This document shows positions 26,690 to 36,341 of a stretch of 64,000 bases of DNA, piece after piece (positions within the stretch are counted from its first letter, which is position 1; the number at the start of each line of letters is the position of its first letter). Below the pieces are notes generated by a model that was not told where the DNA came from, ran no database searches, and saw only the letters and a program-made list of their open reading frames with translations. The position numbers and the translations under genes were made by a program. The DNA is from Deltaproteobacteria bacterium (lineage in GTDB: Bacteria; Desulfobacterota; Syntrophorhabdia; Syntrophorhabdales; Syntrophorhabdaceae), in NCBI GenBank assembly GCA_022711595.1, contig JAKLET010000004.1, positions 91,611 through 155,610 of the forward strand, in the 5' to 3' direction.

Positions 26690-28249
26690 ATGATATTCAG
26701 GATTTCTTTTGCATTCTTATGTATTTTTTGCGTCTTGCTTTTTGCGTTGGCACTTTTTGCCGCGATCAATTACCCCGGCCAAAAGATAGTATACGCCGTC
26801 TTTACAGTCGCCCTCAATGCCCTTTTAATTCTAGGGTTCACGAAAGATAAGATCTTTTTCGATACCTTCATCGGTATATTTTTCTGGCTCGGTTACTGGT
26901 TAAAATTGTCTGTGAGGGTCGCCTTCATGGGGGGGGAGTTCCAGGAGCCCGTGGGCAATTTCAACGGAACCGGCGCCGCCTTCGATCACGCCCTTATCGT
27001 CACGACCTGCGGTGTAGCGGCATTGCTGATAGCCGGCCTTGTCCGAAGGAGATACTTCTTCTCATACGCGGACGCTGCTGTTCGGGCCAGGCATGAATCA
27101 ACGTTCGCCTTTTACAAAAGGTACAGGAAGCCTGTCCTGGTCCTTTTCTTTGCCCTGTTCGCAGCGGTGGGCATCACGAATGTCATCTTCGGCATCTATC
27201 AGAGGGGCAGCATACCCCGCACATTCCTGCCCTTTGGCTTAAACGGTGTTTACACCTGGCTTTTGCTTTTCGGTATGGCATCTGTTTCAGCGGTCATACT
27301 GGACTGCGAGTTCAGGATCAAGAATAATCCTTACCTTGTTTCCGTGATGAGCCTTTTGGAATGCTTCGTTTCCAATGTGTCCATGCTGAGCAGGGGAATG
27401 GTCCTCAACGGCGGCTCCCTGATGATAGGCCTTGCCGATAACGCCAAAAAACGGTTTGTCCGCCTGAGCCTGAGCTATAAGCTGGTCATACCGGTTATAT
27501 TCGCCGTCCTGTTCATTGCATCTGTTTTTGTTGTGAACCATGTACGCGTAGCACTTTTCTTTACATATCCTTATGGGAATGCGTCTGTTGATGTCCACCC
27601 GGAAAAAGCAACTGTTTCTCCCGGGGAAGCGGCCGGGTCTGACAGGACTGCTGCCGATGCCCGGGTGCCAAATACTTCGCCACATGCTAATTCTGTTCCG
27701 CGCAGAGATTTGAATTCAGTGAAGTTAACCAAAAAATCGTTTATTTATACGGTAAACACCATCTGGGTTCTGCTCATCGACCGGTGGGTTGGAATAGAAG
27801 GGGCCATGGCGGTGAGCAGTTACCCGCACCTTGGATGGGACCTCTGGAAGAGGGCATGGAAGGAGAAGTTTTCAAATTACGGGACGAGTATGTTCGATCT
27901 GACTTTCATAAGATCTCCATATTTGGAATCTGACATGCTGAAACATCATTTCGTCAGTGTACCCGGCATACTTGCCTTTTTTTACTATCCAGGTTCCTTT
28001 TCTTTCCTGTTCATTTCCATGTTCTTGCTTGGTTTGCTTGCGGCCGGGATCGAGTTTATTATTTATAAATTAAGTGGTGCGAATTTAATACTGTGCTCAT
28101 TGCTGTCGCAGGTGGTGGCCTACCGGTACGCACATTTCGGCTATGCTCCGGCCCATAGCTACCTGCTTTTCGGGTCGGTCTTTTTGAGTGTAATTATAAT
28201 TTATACGGTAAATAGATCTTTGCCATATTTAAATAGAAAACAAGGCTAA
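26690..28249 (+). CDS. unrecognised polytopic membrane protein, paralog B
   Basis: 519 residues, homologous to paralog A and nearly a twin of paralog C (44316). Residues 41-316 are encoded by DNA that I read as identical to copy C. A hydrophilic variable loop at about 317-361 follows; it is 16 residues longer than in C and rich in Ser, Asn, Arg and Pro. A conserved block with FDRWVG-like and MAVSSYPHLGW motifs, then a second variable stretch (about 404-438) and a conserved C terminus complete it. The alternation suggests fixed membrane core and exchangeable loops, perhaps specificity-setting. No Shine-Dalgarno site is visible. Confidence 0.7.
   Translation: MIFRISFAFLCIFCVLLFALALFAAINYPGQKIVYAVFTVALNALLILGFTKDKIFFDTFIGIFFWLGYWLKLSVRVAFMGGEFQEPVGNFNGTGAAFDHALIVTTCGVAALLIAGLVRRRYFFSYADAAVRARHESTFAFYKRYRKPVLVLFFALFAAVGITNVIFGIYQRGSIPRTFLPFGLNGVYTWLLLFGMASVSAVILDCEFRIKNNPYLVSVMSLLECFVSNVSMLSRGMVLNGGSLMIGLADNAKKRFVRLSLSYKLVIPVIFAVLFIASVFVVNHVRVALFFTYPYGNASVDVHPEKATVSPGEAAGSDRTAADARVPNTSPHANSVPRRDLNSVKLTKKSFIYTVNTIWVLLIDRWVGIEGAMAVSSYPHLGWDLWKRAWKEKFSNYGTSMFDLTFIRSPYLESDMLKHHFVSVPGILAFFYYPGSFSFLFISMFLLGLLAAGIEFIIYKLSGANLILCSLLSQVVAYRYAHFGYAPAHSYLLFGSVFLSVIIIYTVNRSLPYLNRKQG
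26810..27637 (+). repeat. 828-bp direct repeat, left copy
   Basis: Read line by line against 44436-45263, this block shows no difference and no gap, including an eight-G run. It lies inside paralog B. Two further near-identical blocks follow: 27774-27898 against 45352-45476 (one difference seen) and about 28003-28164 against 45581-45742 (three differences), separated by divergent stretches. Confidence 0.92.
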
Positions 28250-28299
28250 AAAATAAAGCCGTAATTGATGCTGATGTTGAATGGATAGGTCCTTTAAAA

Positions 28300-29433
28300 A
28301 TGAAAATCTTAAATGTGAATAATACGCTCGATCCGGTCAACGGAGGAGGTTCGGCGGAGAGGACACTTCAGGTGAGCCGCTTCCTTGCCGAACTTGGTGC
28401 CGACTGTACGATGCTTTCACTGGATACGGGTGTGACGGACAAAGTCCGTGAAAAGGCGGGCAGGGCACGAATGGTGACACTCCCCTGTCAGATAGAGAGG
28501 TATTTTGTGCCCTCATTATCGTGGGATACGCTATCAAACCTTGTTCGGTCAGCTGACATCGTCCAGATGATGAACCATTGGACGTTGTTGAACGCTATGG
28601 TCTTTCACTATGCCATGCGTTTTAAGAAACCCTATGTTTTAAGCCCTGCAGGTGCGATACCTATTTACGGGCGTTCAAGGACATTGAAAGAACTATACGA
28701 TATCATCATAGGCAAACGGATCATTAGTAATGCAAAAGCGTGTGTCGCGATATCGCCCAAGGAGATTCCTTACATCAAAGAATACGGGGTATCAGGAGAT
28801 ATGATCTCCGTGATCCCCAACGGGATAGATCCCGAAGATTATATGAAAGAGGACGATGAAGGCTTTAGAGAAAAATACGGGTTGACAGACGCTCCTTTCA
28901 TTCTCTACATGGGTCGCCTGAATCAGATAAAAGGGCCGGATCTCCTCCTTGACGCCTTTATACGCGTGGCGCGGTCAAGCGGCATTTCCTATCATCTTGT
29001 TTTCGCCGGGCCCGATGGCGGTATGCTCAACGAACTGCAGGCCGTGTCCGTTCGAAACGGCATGGAGAAACAGGTCCACTTTTTGGGTTATGTGGGCAGC
29101 GAAGATAGGTCTCACGCTTATCACGCGGCTGAATTCCTTGTGATCCCGTCCCGCCAGGAGGCTATGTCCATCGTTGTCCTTGAATCAGGCATAGCAGGGA
29201 CACCCGTTCTTATAACCGATGCTTGCGGGTTTGATGACGTGGCTTCCATCGGAGGGGGTATTGTTGAAGCCGCTTCCGTGGATGGGCTGAAGAAAGGAAT
29301 GGAAGCAATAATGAGTGATCCTGCCGGTTTCAAGACCATGGGGGAGAAATTAAAGAGATTTGTCCAGGACAATTATCTCTGGGAGCAAGCTGCAAAAAAA
29401 TACCTGGATCTTTTTACACGTGTACTGGGATAA
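28300..29433 (+). CDS. family 4 glycosyltransferase (GT-B)
   Basis: 377 residues. The N-terminal domain begins MKILNVNNTLDPVNGGGSAE, with the glycine-rich acceptor loop of GT4 enzymes, and the donor domain has YMGRLNQIKGPDLLLDAF and the E-x7-E motif SRQEAMSIVVLESGIAG. A retaining mechanism and cytoplasmic location are expected. It stands alone between paralog B and the Wzx-Wzy-like fusion, so it likely adds a sugar to the unit that these membrane proteins export. No ribosome site stronger than a weak AGG is seen. Confidence 0.87.
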   Translation: MKILNVNNTLDPVNGGGSAERTLQVSRFLAELGADCTMLSLDTGVTDKVREKAGRARMVTLPCQIERYFVPSLSWDTLSNLVRSADIVQMMNHWTLLNAMVFHYAMRFKKPYVLSPAGAIPIYGRSRTLKELYDIIIGKRIISNAKACVAISPKEIPYIKEYGVSGDMISVIPNGIDPEDYMKEDDEGFREKYGLTDAPFILYMGRLNQIKGPDLLLDAFIRVARSSGISYHLVFAGPDGGMLNELQAVSVRNGMEKQVHFLGYVGSEDRSHAYHAAEFLVIPSRQEAMSIVVLESGIAGTPVLITDACGFDDVASIGGGIVEAASVDGLKKGMEAIMSDPAGFKTMGEKLKRFVQDNYLWEQAAKKYLDLFTRVLG

Positions 29434-29499
29434 ATGTTTGACTGGAATATTCACGGACTGGTACCCCTTTTTTTTAAAATCTTTTCGAATGGTGCCTGA

Positions 29500-31914
29500 T
29501 TGACCATATATATCTACTCGTCGGCGATTCTCCTTAATTCGTTCTCAATGACGGCATTGATGCTGGTGTGCGGATTGGCGGGAGCCCCCGGTCTTACGGC
29601 GGATATCGCGATAGTCCAGGGTGCGACGCTGGCGCTTTTTTTTGCTTTTTCTGCGAACGCCCGCAACGTTATATTCGCGGACACATCGGGTTCAACATCC
29701 CATCTGCTTCTTCGTGGACGGTTGCTGCTCCTGCTCCCCCTTGCCGTCCCGGCTTTCATTCTCAGCTCCGTGATAGGTTCGGTTGACAGCTTGCTGGCGC
29801 TGGTGCTGATAGTGAGGCGTTCATCTGAATGGATAGGCGAGGTCTTTTTAAGCGCCTGTGAAGTACAAAACGACAAGAAGCCTGCCGTTCTGACCATCGG
29901 CGCGGAATGCCTGACATTTGTGCTGACGATCGTGTTGATCTTCCCAATGGGTGTGAACCCGGCAACCGCAATGATTTTTTGGGCATTGACACCGCTCGTG
30001 GCGGCGTTGAGCGGGAAGCTCACGGTATCGACTGTGCCGGTCAGCTTGATGCACAATCTGGCAAAACTGGCACCCAACCTTGGGTCAACAACTATCATCG
30101 GCATCACCGTATACGTTTTCAGGCTGTCCATAATTATGCTTTTAGGCCGTATTGTGGCAGGGGATCTTTTCACGGCCTTCGTGATAGGCGGTATCATCCC
30201 AACAATATACAACAGCTCCATAGGCCCCAGCCTGGCGCTAAGGGCGAGCGGGAGCGGGTCAAAAGACCTGGCTTACAGGGTCATGCAATGGCTGGTTCCC
30301 GGCATGTTTATTTTCGGGTTTGCCGTTTTCTTTTTTTCAATGAATTACCCGGAGATGGCAAATCTTTTTAGAAAAGACCACCATTTCTGGACAGCTGTAG
30401 GTTTGTCGCTCTCTGGAGGGGCGATAATGATGATCGCCCTGCACAGGCGTATCATGATGCTCCAACGGGAAATGAACGTGGAGATATTCGGTTCCGATGT
30501 CCTCTCTAACATACTCATAGTGGTTTCTGTGCCTTATTTTTATTATCTTCTCGGCGAACGTTCGCTTGAAGGCCTGTATGTTTTTAACGCCATCCTGACC
30601 CTGTGTTTTTACTGGAGCGCGGAAAGGTCGGGAAAGCTCGCGAAAGCACCTGGACGGCATAATACCTTGAATTTGTTCATTATCGCGGGACTCGTGCTCT
30701 TGCCTTTCTTTTTTCAATTGAACGGCGGTATCTTCAGGGACAGCGCTTTTATTTTTGATACAGGCCGAATACTGAAGCAGCTGCCCATACCTCTTTCGGT
30801 CATTGCGCTTATAGCGGGAGTTCTGTTCCTGGGAAGGTTCAGGGAAACCCACCGTTCACTGACGGTGTTTTTTTTCACGGCACTTATGCTGGTGCTGGCA
30901 ACCCTGGTCATTCGGGAACCCGATGCAAGGAACGCCCGCCTTATATTGATGGCCCAGTATCTCATGCCAATTCTTGGCCTGGTACTTGGAGAGATGTATG
31001 GCGTGGCATCAGAAAAAGGCGAATTCGAGAAAACCTGTCTGGCTGTCGTGTGTTTCATCGTGCCGGTTCAGCTTTTTTGCTCATGGCTGCAGGGTTTGGT
31101 AATTCTTACCCCATATCTTTATTTTTTTAGCATTTACCAGCACATACTTTATGTGCCGGTGATCATGATCATTGCCTATGGCATGGCATTTGTTTGCCTG
31201 TGGGGGCAGGGAGGAAAATGGAAGATAGTCCTTTGCGCCTCACTGCCGCTTGTAGCGATATATGCCGGCGCATCGTATTCCATAGAGGTTTTTATCGTTT
31301 TTCTCGGCATTGTTTTCGTGGCGGTATGGAAGCATGATCCTTCTGTTCTTTCACGCCGCGCCGCAGTTTGCATCCTGGCCCTTGCATTATTTTCAGGGAT
31401 CGCATACGGTGCGGCAGCAAGAACATCCATCCTCGAAAAATCATCTCCAGTTTTTTCAACTGTCCTGGAGAGGTCCAATGCGAAGTACAGCCTTACAACA
31501 ACGCTCTCGTCACCGAAGGATCTAACCGAACGCCTTAGGCAATGGGAATTTTACGGCAGAGGGATCATCTCCGGCACCCGTGAATTCTTTTTCGGTCATC
31601 CTTACCCGCCTGACAGACGCGTGCATCCAAGCGCGCATAACTATTATCTCGATCTGCTCTATAATTTTGGGTTTTTTGCCCTGTTGCCCCTGCTCATTTT
31701 ACTGGTTTACACGGGAATCCTGACTTATCGCTGCCGTTATATACTGCGAACTGACCGCTTTTTGCTGGCGGCCGTTCTGTCTGTTTTTGTAATGTTCCTG
31801 ATAGATAATTCCCTCAAGGTGGGTCTTCGCCAGCCATACCCGGGTATTTTTGGTTTTTTTCTCCTGGGATTCCTTCAGGCCCGGTTTTCCCGTTCTGTCA
31901 GGTCTTTACATTGA
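29500..31914 (+). CDS. fusion: Wzx-like flippase + Wzy/WaaL-like polymerase or ligase
   Basis: 804 residues in one frame from TTG 29500 (weak start signal). Residues about 1-390 are a polytopic MOP-type oligosaccharide flippase-like domain (helices through AGLTADIAIVQG-like loops, an LGRIVAGDLFTAFVIGGIIP stretch typical of Wzx). Residues about 395-804 are homologous along their length to the separate protein at 25321, with SAHNYYLDLLYNFGFF and KVGLRQPYPGIFGFF, including the conserved periplasmic His. A single chain would therefore flip and polymerise or ligate glycan units. Wzx and Wzy are normally separate proteins, so this is unusual. Confidence 0.75.
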   Translation: MTIYIYSSAILLNSFSMTALMLVCGLAGAPGLTADIAIVQGATLALFFAFSANARNVIFADTSGSTSHLLLRGRLLLLLPLAVPAFILSSVIGSVDSLLALVLIVRRSSEWIGEVFLSACEVQNDKKPAVLTIGAECLTFVLTIVLIFPMGVNPATAMIFWALTPLVAALSGKLTVSTVPVSLMHNLAKLAPNLGSTTIIGITVYVFRLSIIMLLGRIVAGDLFTAFVIGGIIPTIYNSSIGPSLALRASGSGSKDLAYRVMQWLVPGMFIFGFAVFFFSMNYPEMANLFRKDHHFWTAVGLSLSGGAIMMIALHRRIMMLQREMNVEIFGSDVLSNILIVVSVPYFYYLLGERSLEGLYVFNAILTLCFYWSAERSGKLAKAPGRHNTLNLFIIAGLVLLPFFFQLNGGIFRDSAFIFDTGRILKQLPIPLSVIALIAGVLFLGRFRETHRSLTVFFFTALMLVLATLVIREPDARNARLILMAQYLMPILGLVLGEMYGVASEKGEFEKTCLAVVCFIVPVQLFCSWLQGLVILTPYLYFFSIYQHILYVPVIMIIAYGMAFVCLWGQGGKWKIVLCASLPLVAIYAGASYSIEVFIVFLGIVFVAVWKHDPSVLSRRAAVCILALALFSGIAYGAAARTSILEKSSPVFSTVLERSNAKYSLTTTLSSPKDLTERLRQWEFYGRGIISGTREFFFGHPYPPDRRVHPSAHNYYLDLLYNFGFFALLPLLILLVYTGILTYRCRYILRTDRFLLAAVLSVFVMFLIDNSLKVGLRQPYPGIFGFFLLGFLQARFSRSVRSLH

Positions 31915-31959
31915 CCAGAGGCACCCGGTTGGTTTAAGATATCGTCTAAAATACTGATA

Positions 31960-33342
31960 ATGAAAGTTCTATTGATAAGCCATCCTTCTCTGAACCCGGA
32001 GAAACCAGACTTTCCGCCGATAGGAACGGCATACCTGGGAGCGGTAGTGCGTGACCGGGGCCACAGCGTTCTTCTCATAGATGGGGAACTGACCGGTATA
32101 GAAGATATTATTCAACAGGCGAAGGGGTTTAAACCCGACATTGTGGGTGTCACATGCTGGACTATCAACAGAGGGACGGTTTGGGAGCTGTGTGGCGCCC
32201 TGGAAAAAGAACTTCCCGGCGTGTTCCTTGTCCTTGGCGGACAGCACGCGAGCATCTATCCCGGGCATATCTTTCAGAAGACCCATGCGAAAGCCGTTGT
32301 AGTCGGCGAGGGTGAGCAAACCCTGTGTGAGCTGCTGGACGCACTGGAGAGAGGAGGGGGCCTCGCGCAGGTAAAAGGAATAGTCTTCAGGGAAGAGGAC
32401 GGCACGATATGCAGGACAGAAGCACGTCCGCAGATCGAGGACCTTGATTCGATCCCTTTTCCGCACTATGAGGCTTTCAAGGATTTCAGTTTTCATCAGT
32501 ACAACGGTTTCGCGGGATTGCCCAGGCCGACCGCGGCCGTCATAACGTCCCGGGGATGTGTATTCGACTGCGCGTATTGCGGATCTGTCAATTTCTGGGG
32601 AAAAAAGTGGCGCCGCCGTTCAGCACAGAACGTGCTCGATGAACTGGAGCATCTCGTTAAAAATATGGGTGCACGCTCGATCTTTATGTTCGATGACAAC
32701 TTCCCCGTCAATAAAAAGCGCGCCATGGACATATGCAGGGGTATAATAGAAAGAGGGCTCGATATCCAATGGGCTTGCTGCAGCCATGTAAAGATGGTGA
32801 ATGAAGAACTCCTGAAAGTGATGAATGAAAGCGGGTGTGTCAGCATTGATTTCGGGGTGGAAAGCGGCGACAACACGATCCTTCGCAACATCAACAAGAA
32901 CCAGACCCGCGAGGACATTGAACGGGCCTTTGACCTCGTACACAGGGCCGGCATAAAACCCAGGGCGTATTTAATGATAGGCAACAAGGGCGAGTCTGTC
33001 GATACGGTCGACGAAACAGTGGACATGGTGGGGGTGATAAAACCCCATTCCTCTATAGGGGCGACGATCCTCTGGCTTTTGCCGGGTACGAATGTGTACC
33101 GCGAGGCGAACGAAAAAGGATTTATCGATGACAACTACTGGCTTAGCTGCGATGATGTGCCGTACAATCTCCAGGAATATTCATACGAGGAGCTGTTCAG
33201 GCTCCGCCTGAGGCTGATGCGCGGTATAGCAAAGAAAAAAGGCGGCCTGTTGCCCATTGTGAGCTTTTATCTGAAAACCATCTATTATCGATACCCCTTC
33301 CTTTCCCGGATGAGGTTTTTGATACCTGATTGGTTGAGATAA
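31960..33342 (+). CDS. B12-binding radical SAM protein (second of three)
   Basis: 460 residues. A cobalamin-binding N-terminal domain (LISHPS, GTAYLGAVVRDRGH, VLGGQHASIYP, VVVGEGEQ) precedes a radical-SAM barrel with SRGCVFDCAYC (C200, C204, C207) and the GVESGDNTILRNINKNQT strand typical of Elp3-like folds. It is homologous in layout to the proteins at 1310 and 38799. It precedes the UDP-amino-sugar genes. Its likely substrate is a lipid-linked or nucleotide sugar, or a polyprenoid lipid, but this is inference. The 45-bp spacer upstream has no notable feature. Confidence 0.87.
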   Translation: MKVLLISHPSLNPEKPDFPPIGTAYLGAVVRDRGHSVLLIDGELTGIEDIIQQAKGFKPDIVGVTCWTINRGTVWELCGALEKELPGVFLVLGGQHASIYPGHIFQKTHAKAVVVGEGEQTLCELLDALERGGGLAQVKGIVFREEDGTICRTEARPQIEDLDSIPFPHYEAFKDFSFHQYNGFAGLPRPTAAVITSRGCVFDCAYCGSVNFWGKKWRRRSAQNVLDELEHLVKNMGARSIFMFDDNFPVNKKRAMDICRGIIERGLDIQWACCSHVKMVNEELLKVMNESGCVSIDFGVESGDNTILRNINKNQTREDIERAFDLVHRAGIKPRAYLMIGNKGESVDTVDETVDMVGVIKPHSSIGATILWLLPGTNVYREANEKGFIDDNYWLSCDDVPYNLQEYSYEELFRLRLRLMRGIAKKKGGLLPIVSFYLKTIYYRYPFLSRMRFLIPDWLR

Positions 33343-33374
33343 CATAATTTACTTAATCTCGTCGGGAGGCATAC

Positions 33375-34388
33375 ATGTTTACCGGTAAAACACTATTGAT
33401 AACAGGCGGTACCGGTTCGTTCGGCAACGCGGTCCTGCACCGGTTCCTTGACACGAAGGTCAAGGAGATCAGGGTGTTCAGCCGGGACGAAAAGAAACAG
33501 GAGGACATGAGGATAGAGCTCAACAATCCCAAGGTGAAGTTCTACATCGGCGATGTGCGGGATTATGACAGTGTGAACGTTGCTATGAACGGTGTTGACT
33601 ATATCTTCCATGCCGCGGCCCTGAAACAGGTGCCGTCCTGCGAGTTCTATCCCATGGAGGCTGTCAGGACCAACATCCTGGGCGCGGAGAACGTGCTGAG
33701 CGCCGGGTTGGTCAACGGGGTCAACAAAGTTATCGTGTTGAGCACGGACAAGGCTGTTTACCCCATCAACGCGATGGGAATGTCAAAAGCGTTGATGGAG
33801 AAACTGATGGTCGCGAAAGCGAGGACCGAGGGTGAAGGATCGAAAACGGTGCTTTGCGGTACGCGTTATGGGAACGTCATGGCCTCCAGGGGGTCCATCA
33901 TTCCTCTTTTCGTCAAACAGATAAAGGAAGGGAAACCATTGACGGTGACGGACCCCAACATGACGCGGTTCCTCATGTCCCTTGATGATGCCGTCGATCT
34001 TGTCCTGTATGCCTATCGGCACGCAAGGCAGGGGGATATTTTTGTCCAGAAGGCGCCGGCATGCACGATCGGTGATCTTGCTGAAGCGGTCAAAAAAATA
34101 TTCAAAAGCAATAACAGGATAAAGATCATCGGGACGCGCCATGGTGAAAAGCTTTATGAGACACTGCTGACCCGCGAAGAGCTTGCCAAAGCGAAGGACC
34201 TCGGGGATTATTTCAGGATAGTGCCCGATGACAGGGACCTCAATTACAACAAGTATTTCACCGAAGGAGCGCAGCAGCTCTCTTCGCTGGATGATTATAA
34301 TTCGCACAATACGCTGCGGCTTTCGGTCGACGGGATCGTGGACAAGCTGTTAAAGCTCGATTACATCCAAAACGAGCTCTCCGCGTGA
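33375..34388 (+). CDS. CapE/WbjB-like UDP-GlcNAc 4,6-dehydratase (5-inverting)
   Basis: 337 residues. The protein shows LLITGGTGSFGNAVL, FHAAALKQVPSCEFYP, and STDKAVYPINAMGMSKALME, in which Met replaces the usual catalytic Tyr as in CapE/WbjB/FnlA. These convert UDP-GlcNAc to UDP-2-acetamido-2,6-dideoxy-beta-L-arabino-4-hexulose, the first step to UDP-L-FucNAc and UDP-L-QuiNAc. With the RmlD-like gene at 35381 and the 2-epimerase at 36342 it forms a full pathway. A CGGGAGG ribosome site precedes ATG 33375. Confidence 0.9.
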   Translation: MFTGKTLLITGGTGSFGNAVLHRFLDTKVKEIRVFSRDEKKQEDMRIELNNPKVKFYIGDVRDYDSVNVAMNGVDYIFHAAALKQVPSCEFYPMEAVRTNILGAENVLSAGLVNGVNKVIVLSTDKAVYPINAMGMSKALMEKLMVAKARTEGEGSKTVLCGTRYGNVMASRGSIIPLFVKQIKEGKPLTVTDPNMTRFLMSLDDAVDLVLYAYRHARQGDIFVQKAPACTIGDLAEAVKKIFKSNNRIKIIGTRHGEKLYETLLTREELAKAKDLGDYFRIVPDDRDLNYNKYFTEGAQQLSSLDDYNSHNTLRLSVDGIVDKLLKLDYIQNELSA

Positions 34389-34437
34389 CGGTCCGTTAAT
34401 GTCTTTAGAATATTTTAAAAGGAGGTAGTATTCACTC

Positions 34438-35361
34438 GTGAAAGTGCTTGTTACAGGCGGGGCAGGTTTTATAGGTTCGAACCTGGTGAAACAGCTGCTT
34501 CATGACGGAAACGATGTGGCGGTGCTGGACAACCTGATGTCGGGGTACCGGGAGAACCTGGGCCCTTTCCCCGACGTTCGCTTCATTGAGGGCGACGTTC
34601 GTGATGCGGCAGTGGTGAGCGGCGTTATGAAAGATGTGGAAGTTGTCTTTCATCTGGCCGCGTCTGTCGGCAACAAACGCTCCATCGATCATCCCCTGAC
34701 AGACGCGGGCATCAATGTCATCGGCACGCTCACTGTTCTGGAGGCTGCACGGCAGGCTGGTGTCAGAAAGGTCGTGGCATCCTCATCTGCCGGCATCTTC
34801 GGTGAACTGAAGACACTTCCCATAAGGGAGGACCACCCTGTCGAGCCCGATACGCCTTACGGCAGCACAAAGCTTTGTATGGAGAAGCTCTGCCTGGCTT
34901 ACGCCAAGCTGTATCCGATGGAGGCGGTCTGCCTGCGCTATTTCAATGTCTATGGGCCAAACCAGCGCTTTGATGCATACGGTAATGTCATACCCATCTT
35001 TGCTTTTAAGATGTACGGTCATGAACAGCTCACGATCTTCGGTGACGGAGAGCAGACACGCGATTTCGTGAACGTCCGTGACGTGGTACAGGCAAATATA
35101 AGGGCCGCCCTTTCCAGGGGGGTTTCCGGGGCGTTCAATATAGGTAGCGGGACCAGGGTGACCATCAATCACCTCGTTGAACTGCTCAAGAACGTGTCCG
35201 GTATTGATGCAGCCGTGGTATATGGAGATCCAAGGCCGGGTGACGTGCTGCACAGTCTCGCTGACATCGGCGCGGCAAGGAGCGCCTTCGGGTTCGAACC
35301 TTCTGTTTCCCTTGAAGATGGCCTGAGGGAATACATGGAATGGGTTTCAGGAACGGGATAG
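34438..35361 (+). CDS. GalE-like NDP-sugar 4-epimerase
   Basis: 307 residues from GTG 34438; a strong AAAAGGAGG site lies about 12 bases upstream. Features are LVTGGAGFIGSNLVKQLL, FHLAASVGNKRSIDHP, VASSSAGIFGE and the catalytic YGSTK, with a FNVYGPNQRFD loop as in UDP-glucose and UDP-GlcNAc 4-epimerases. It separates capE-like and RmlD-like genes and may supply a C4 epimer (UDP-galactose or UDP-GalNAc) for the same glycan. Which nucleotide sugar it uses is not decided by sequence alone. Confidence 0.85.
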   Translation: MKVLVTGGAGFIGSNLVKQLLHDGNDVAVLDNLMSGYRENLGPFPDVRFIEGDVRDAAVVSGVMKDVEVVFHLAASVGNKRSIDHPLTDAGINVIGTLTVLEAARQAGVRKVVASSSAGIFGELKTLPIREDHPVEPDTPYGSTKLCMEKLCLAYAKLYPMEAVCLRYFNVYGPNQRFDAYGNVIPIFAFKMYGHEQLTIFGDGEQTRDFVNVRDVVQANIRAALSRGVSGAFNIGSGTRVTINHLVELLKNVSGIDAAVVYGDPRPGDVLHSLADIGAARSAFGFEPSVSLEDGLREYMEWVSGTG

Positions 35362-35380
35362 CAAAAGGGGCACATCTGTC

Positions 35381-36277
35381 ATGAAGAAGAGAAAAATCCT
35401 CATACTTGGCGGAACTGGCATGCTGGGACATGTCCTGTTAAGGTATTTTCATGAGAATCCGGGATGCGATGTGTATGCTACCGCCAGGAATATAACTGAG
35501 GTCCCGATGTATTTTCCGCGGGACATGGCCGGAAGGTTCGTACAGGAGAACATAGAGGCCGGCGACCTTGACGCGATCGAACGCGTTCTCGGTTCAGTCC
35601 GTCCCGATTTGGTCGTCAATTGCATCGGCATAATCAAGCAGCTTCCCATGGCGAACGATCCCGTGCCGGCGATAACGATCAACGCCCTCCTGCCGCATCA
35701 TATAGCCATTGCATGCAAAGAGGCGAAGGCCCGTATGGTCCATATCAGTACGGATTGCGTTTTTGACGGCAGGAAAGGCATGTACGAAGAAAACGATAAT
35801 CCGGCCCCCGAGGACCTTTACGGCAGGACCAAGCTGCTCGGTGAAGTGGATTATCCCCACTGTGTCACCCTGCGCACGTCCATCATCGGACATGAACTAA
35901 AGGGCCGGTACGGATTGATAGAGTGGTTCCTGGGGGAGTCCGGCAGGGTAAGGGGTTATACGAAAGCCATCTATTCAGGTTTCCCTACCATCGAGTTCGC
36001 AAGGATCGTGAATGACTTTGTTGTTCCCGACGAAAGCCTCACCGGGGTCTATCACGTGTCATCGGACCCCATATCAAAGTTCGATCTCCTTAAATTGGTC
36101 GCACGCGGTTACCGCAAGGAGATAGAGATAGAACCGTTCGAAGGCCTTGTCCTTGACCGTTCGCTCGTATCGGAACGGTTTCGCTTACGGACCGGATATG
36201 TCCCGCCTGCGTGGCCGGAGCTGATCGATGCCATGCACAGGGATTATGAATCGAACAGGCAGCAGTATGGCCGTTGA
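35381..36277 (+). CDS. RmlD-like reductase, probably WbvR-type UDP-4-keto-L-rhamnosamine reductase
   Basis: 298 residues. It has ILGGTGMLGHVLLRYF, VNCIGIIKQL, ISTDCVFDGRKG and YGRTK. FnlB/WbjC/CapF proteins that lead to L-FucNAc carry an extra C-terminal cupin domain and are about 370 residues; this one has none. The V. cholerae O37 WbvR protein, which makes UDP-L-RhaNAc ahead of UDP-L-QuiNAc, is RmlD-like without a cupin. Flanked by CapE-like and WecB-like genes, this favours the L-QuiNAc branch. The inference rests on length and context. Confidence 0.75.
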   Translation: MKKRKILILGGTGMLGHVLLRYFHENPGCDVYATARNITEVPMYFPRDMAGRFVQENIEAGDLDAIERVLGSVRPDLVVNCIGIIKQLPMANDPVPAITINALLPHHIAIACKEAKARMVHISTDCVFDGRKGMYEENDNPAPEDLYGRTKLLGEVDYPHCVTLRTSIIGHELKGRYGLIEWFLGESGRVRGYTKAIYSGFPTIEFARIVNDFVVPDESLTGVYHVSSDPISKFDLLKLVARGYRKEIEIEPFEGLVLDRSLVSERFRLRTGYVPPAWPELIDAMHRDYESNRQQYGR

Positions 36278-36341
36278 TCTTCTCGCGCAGGCATTACATT
36301 GACACAGGTTTGAATATATATTAAATAAGCGGGTGCAAAAC

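Noticed and set aside
27039..27242. Small plus-strand frame repeated at 44665-44868
   Set aside because: It is an out-of-frame reading inside the duplicated block of paralogs B and C; it is identical in both only because the DNA is.
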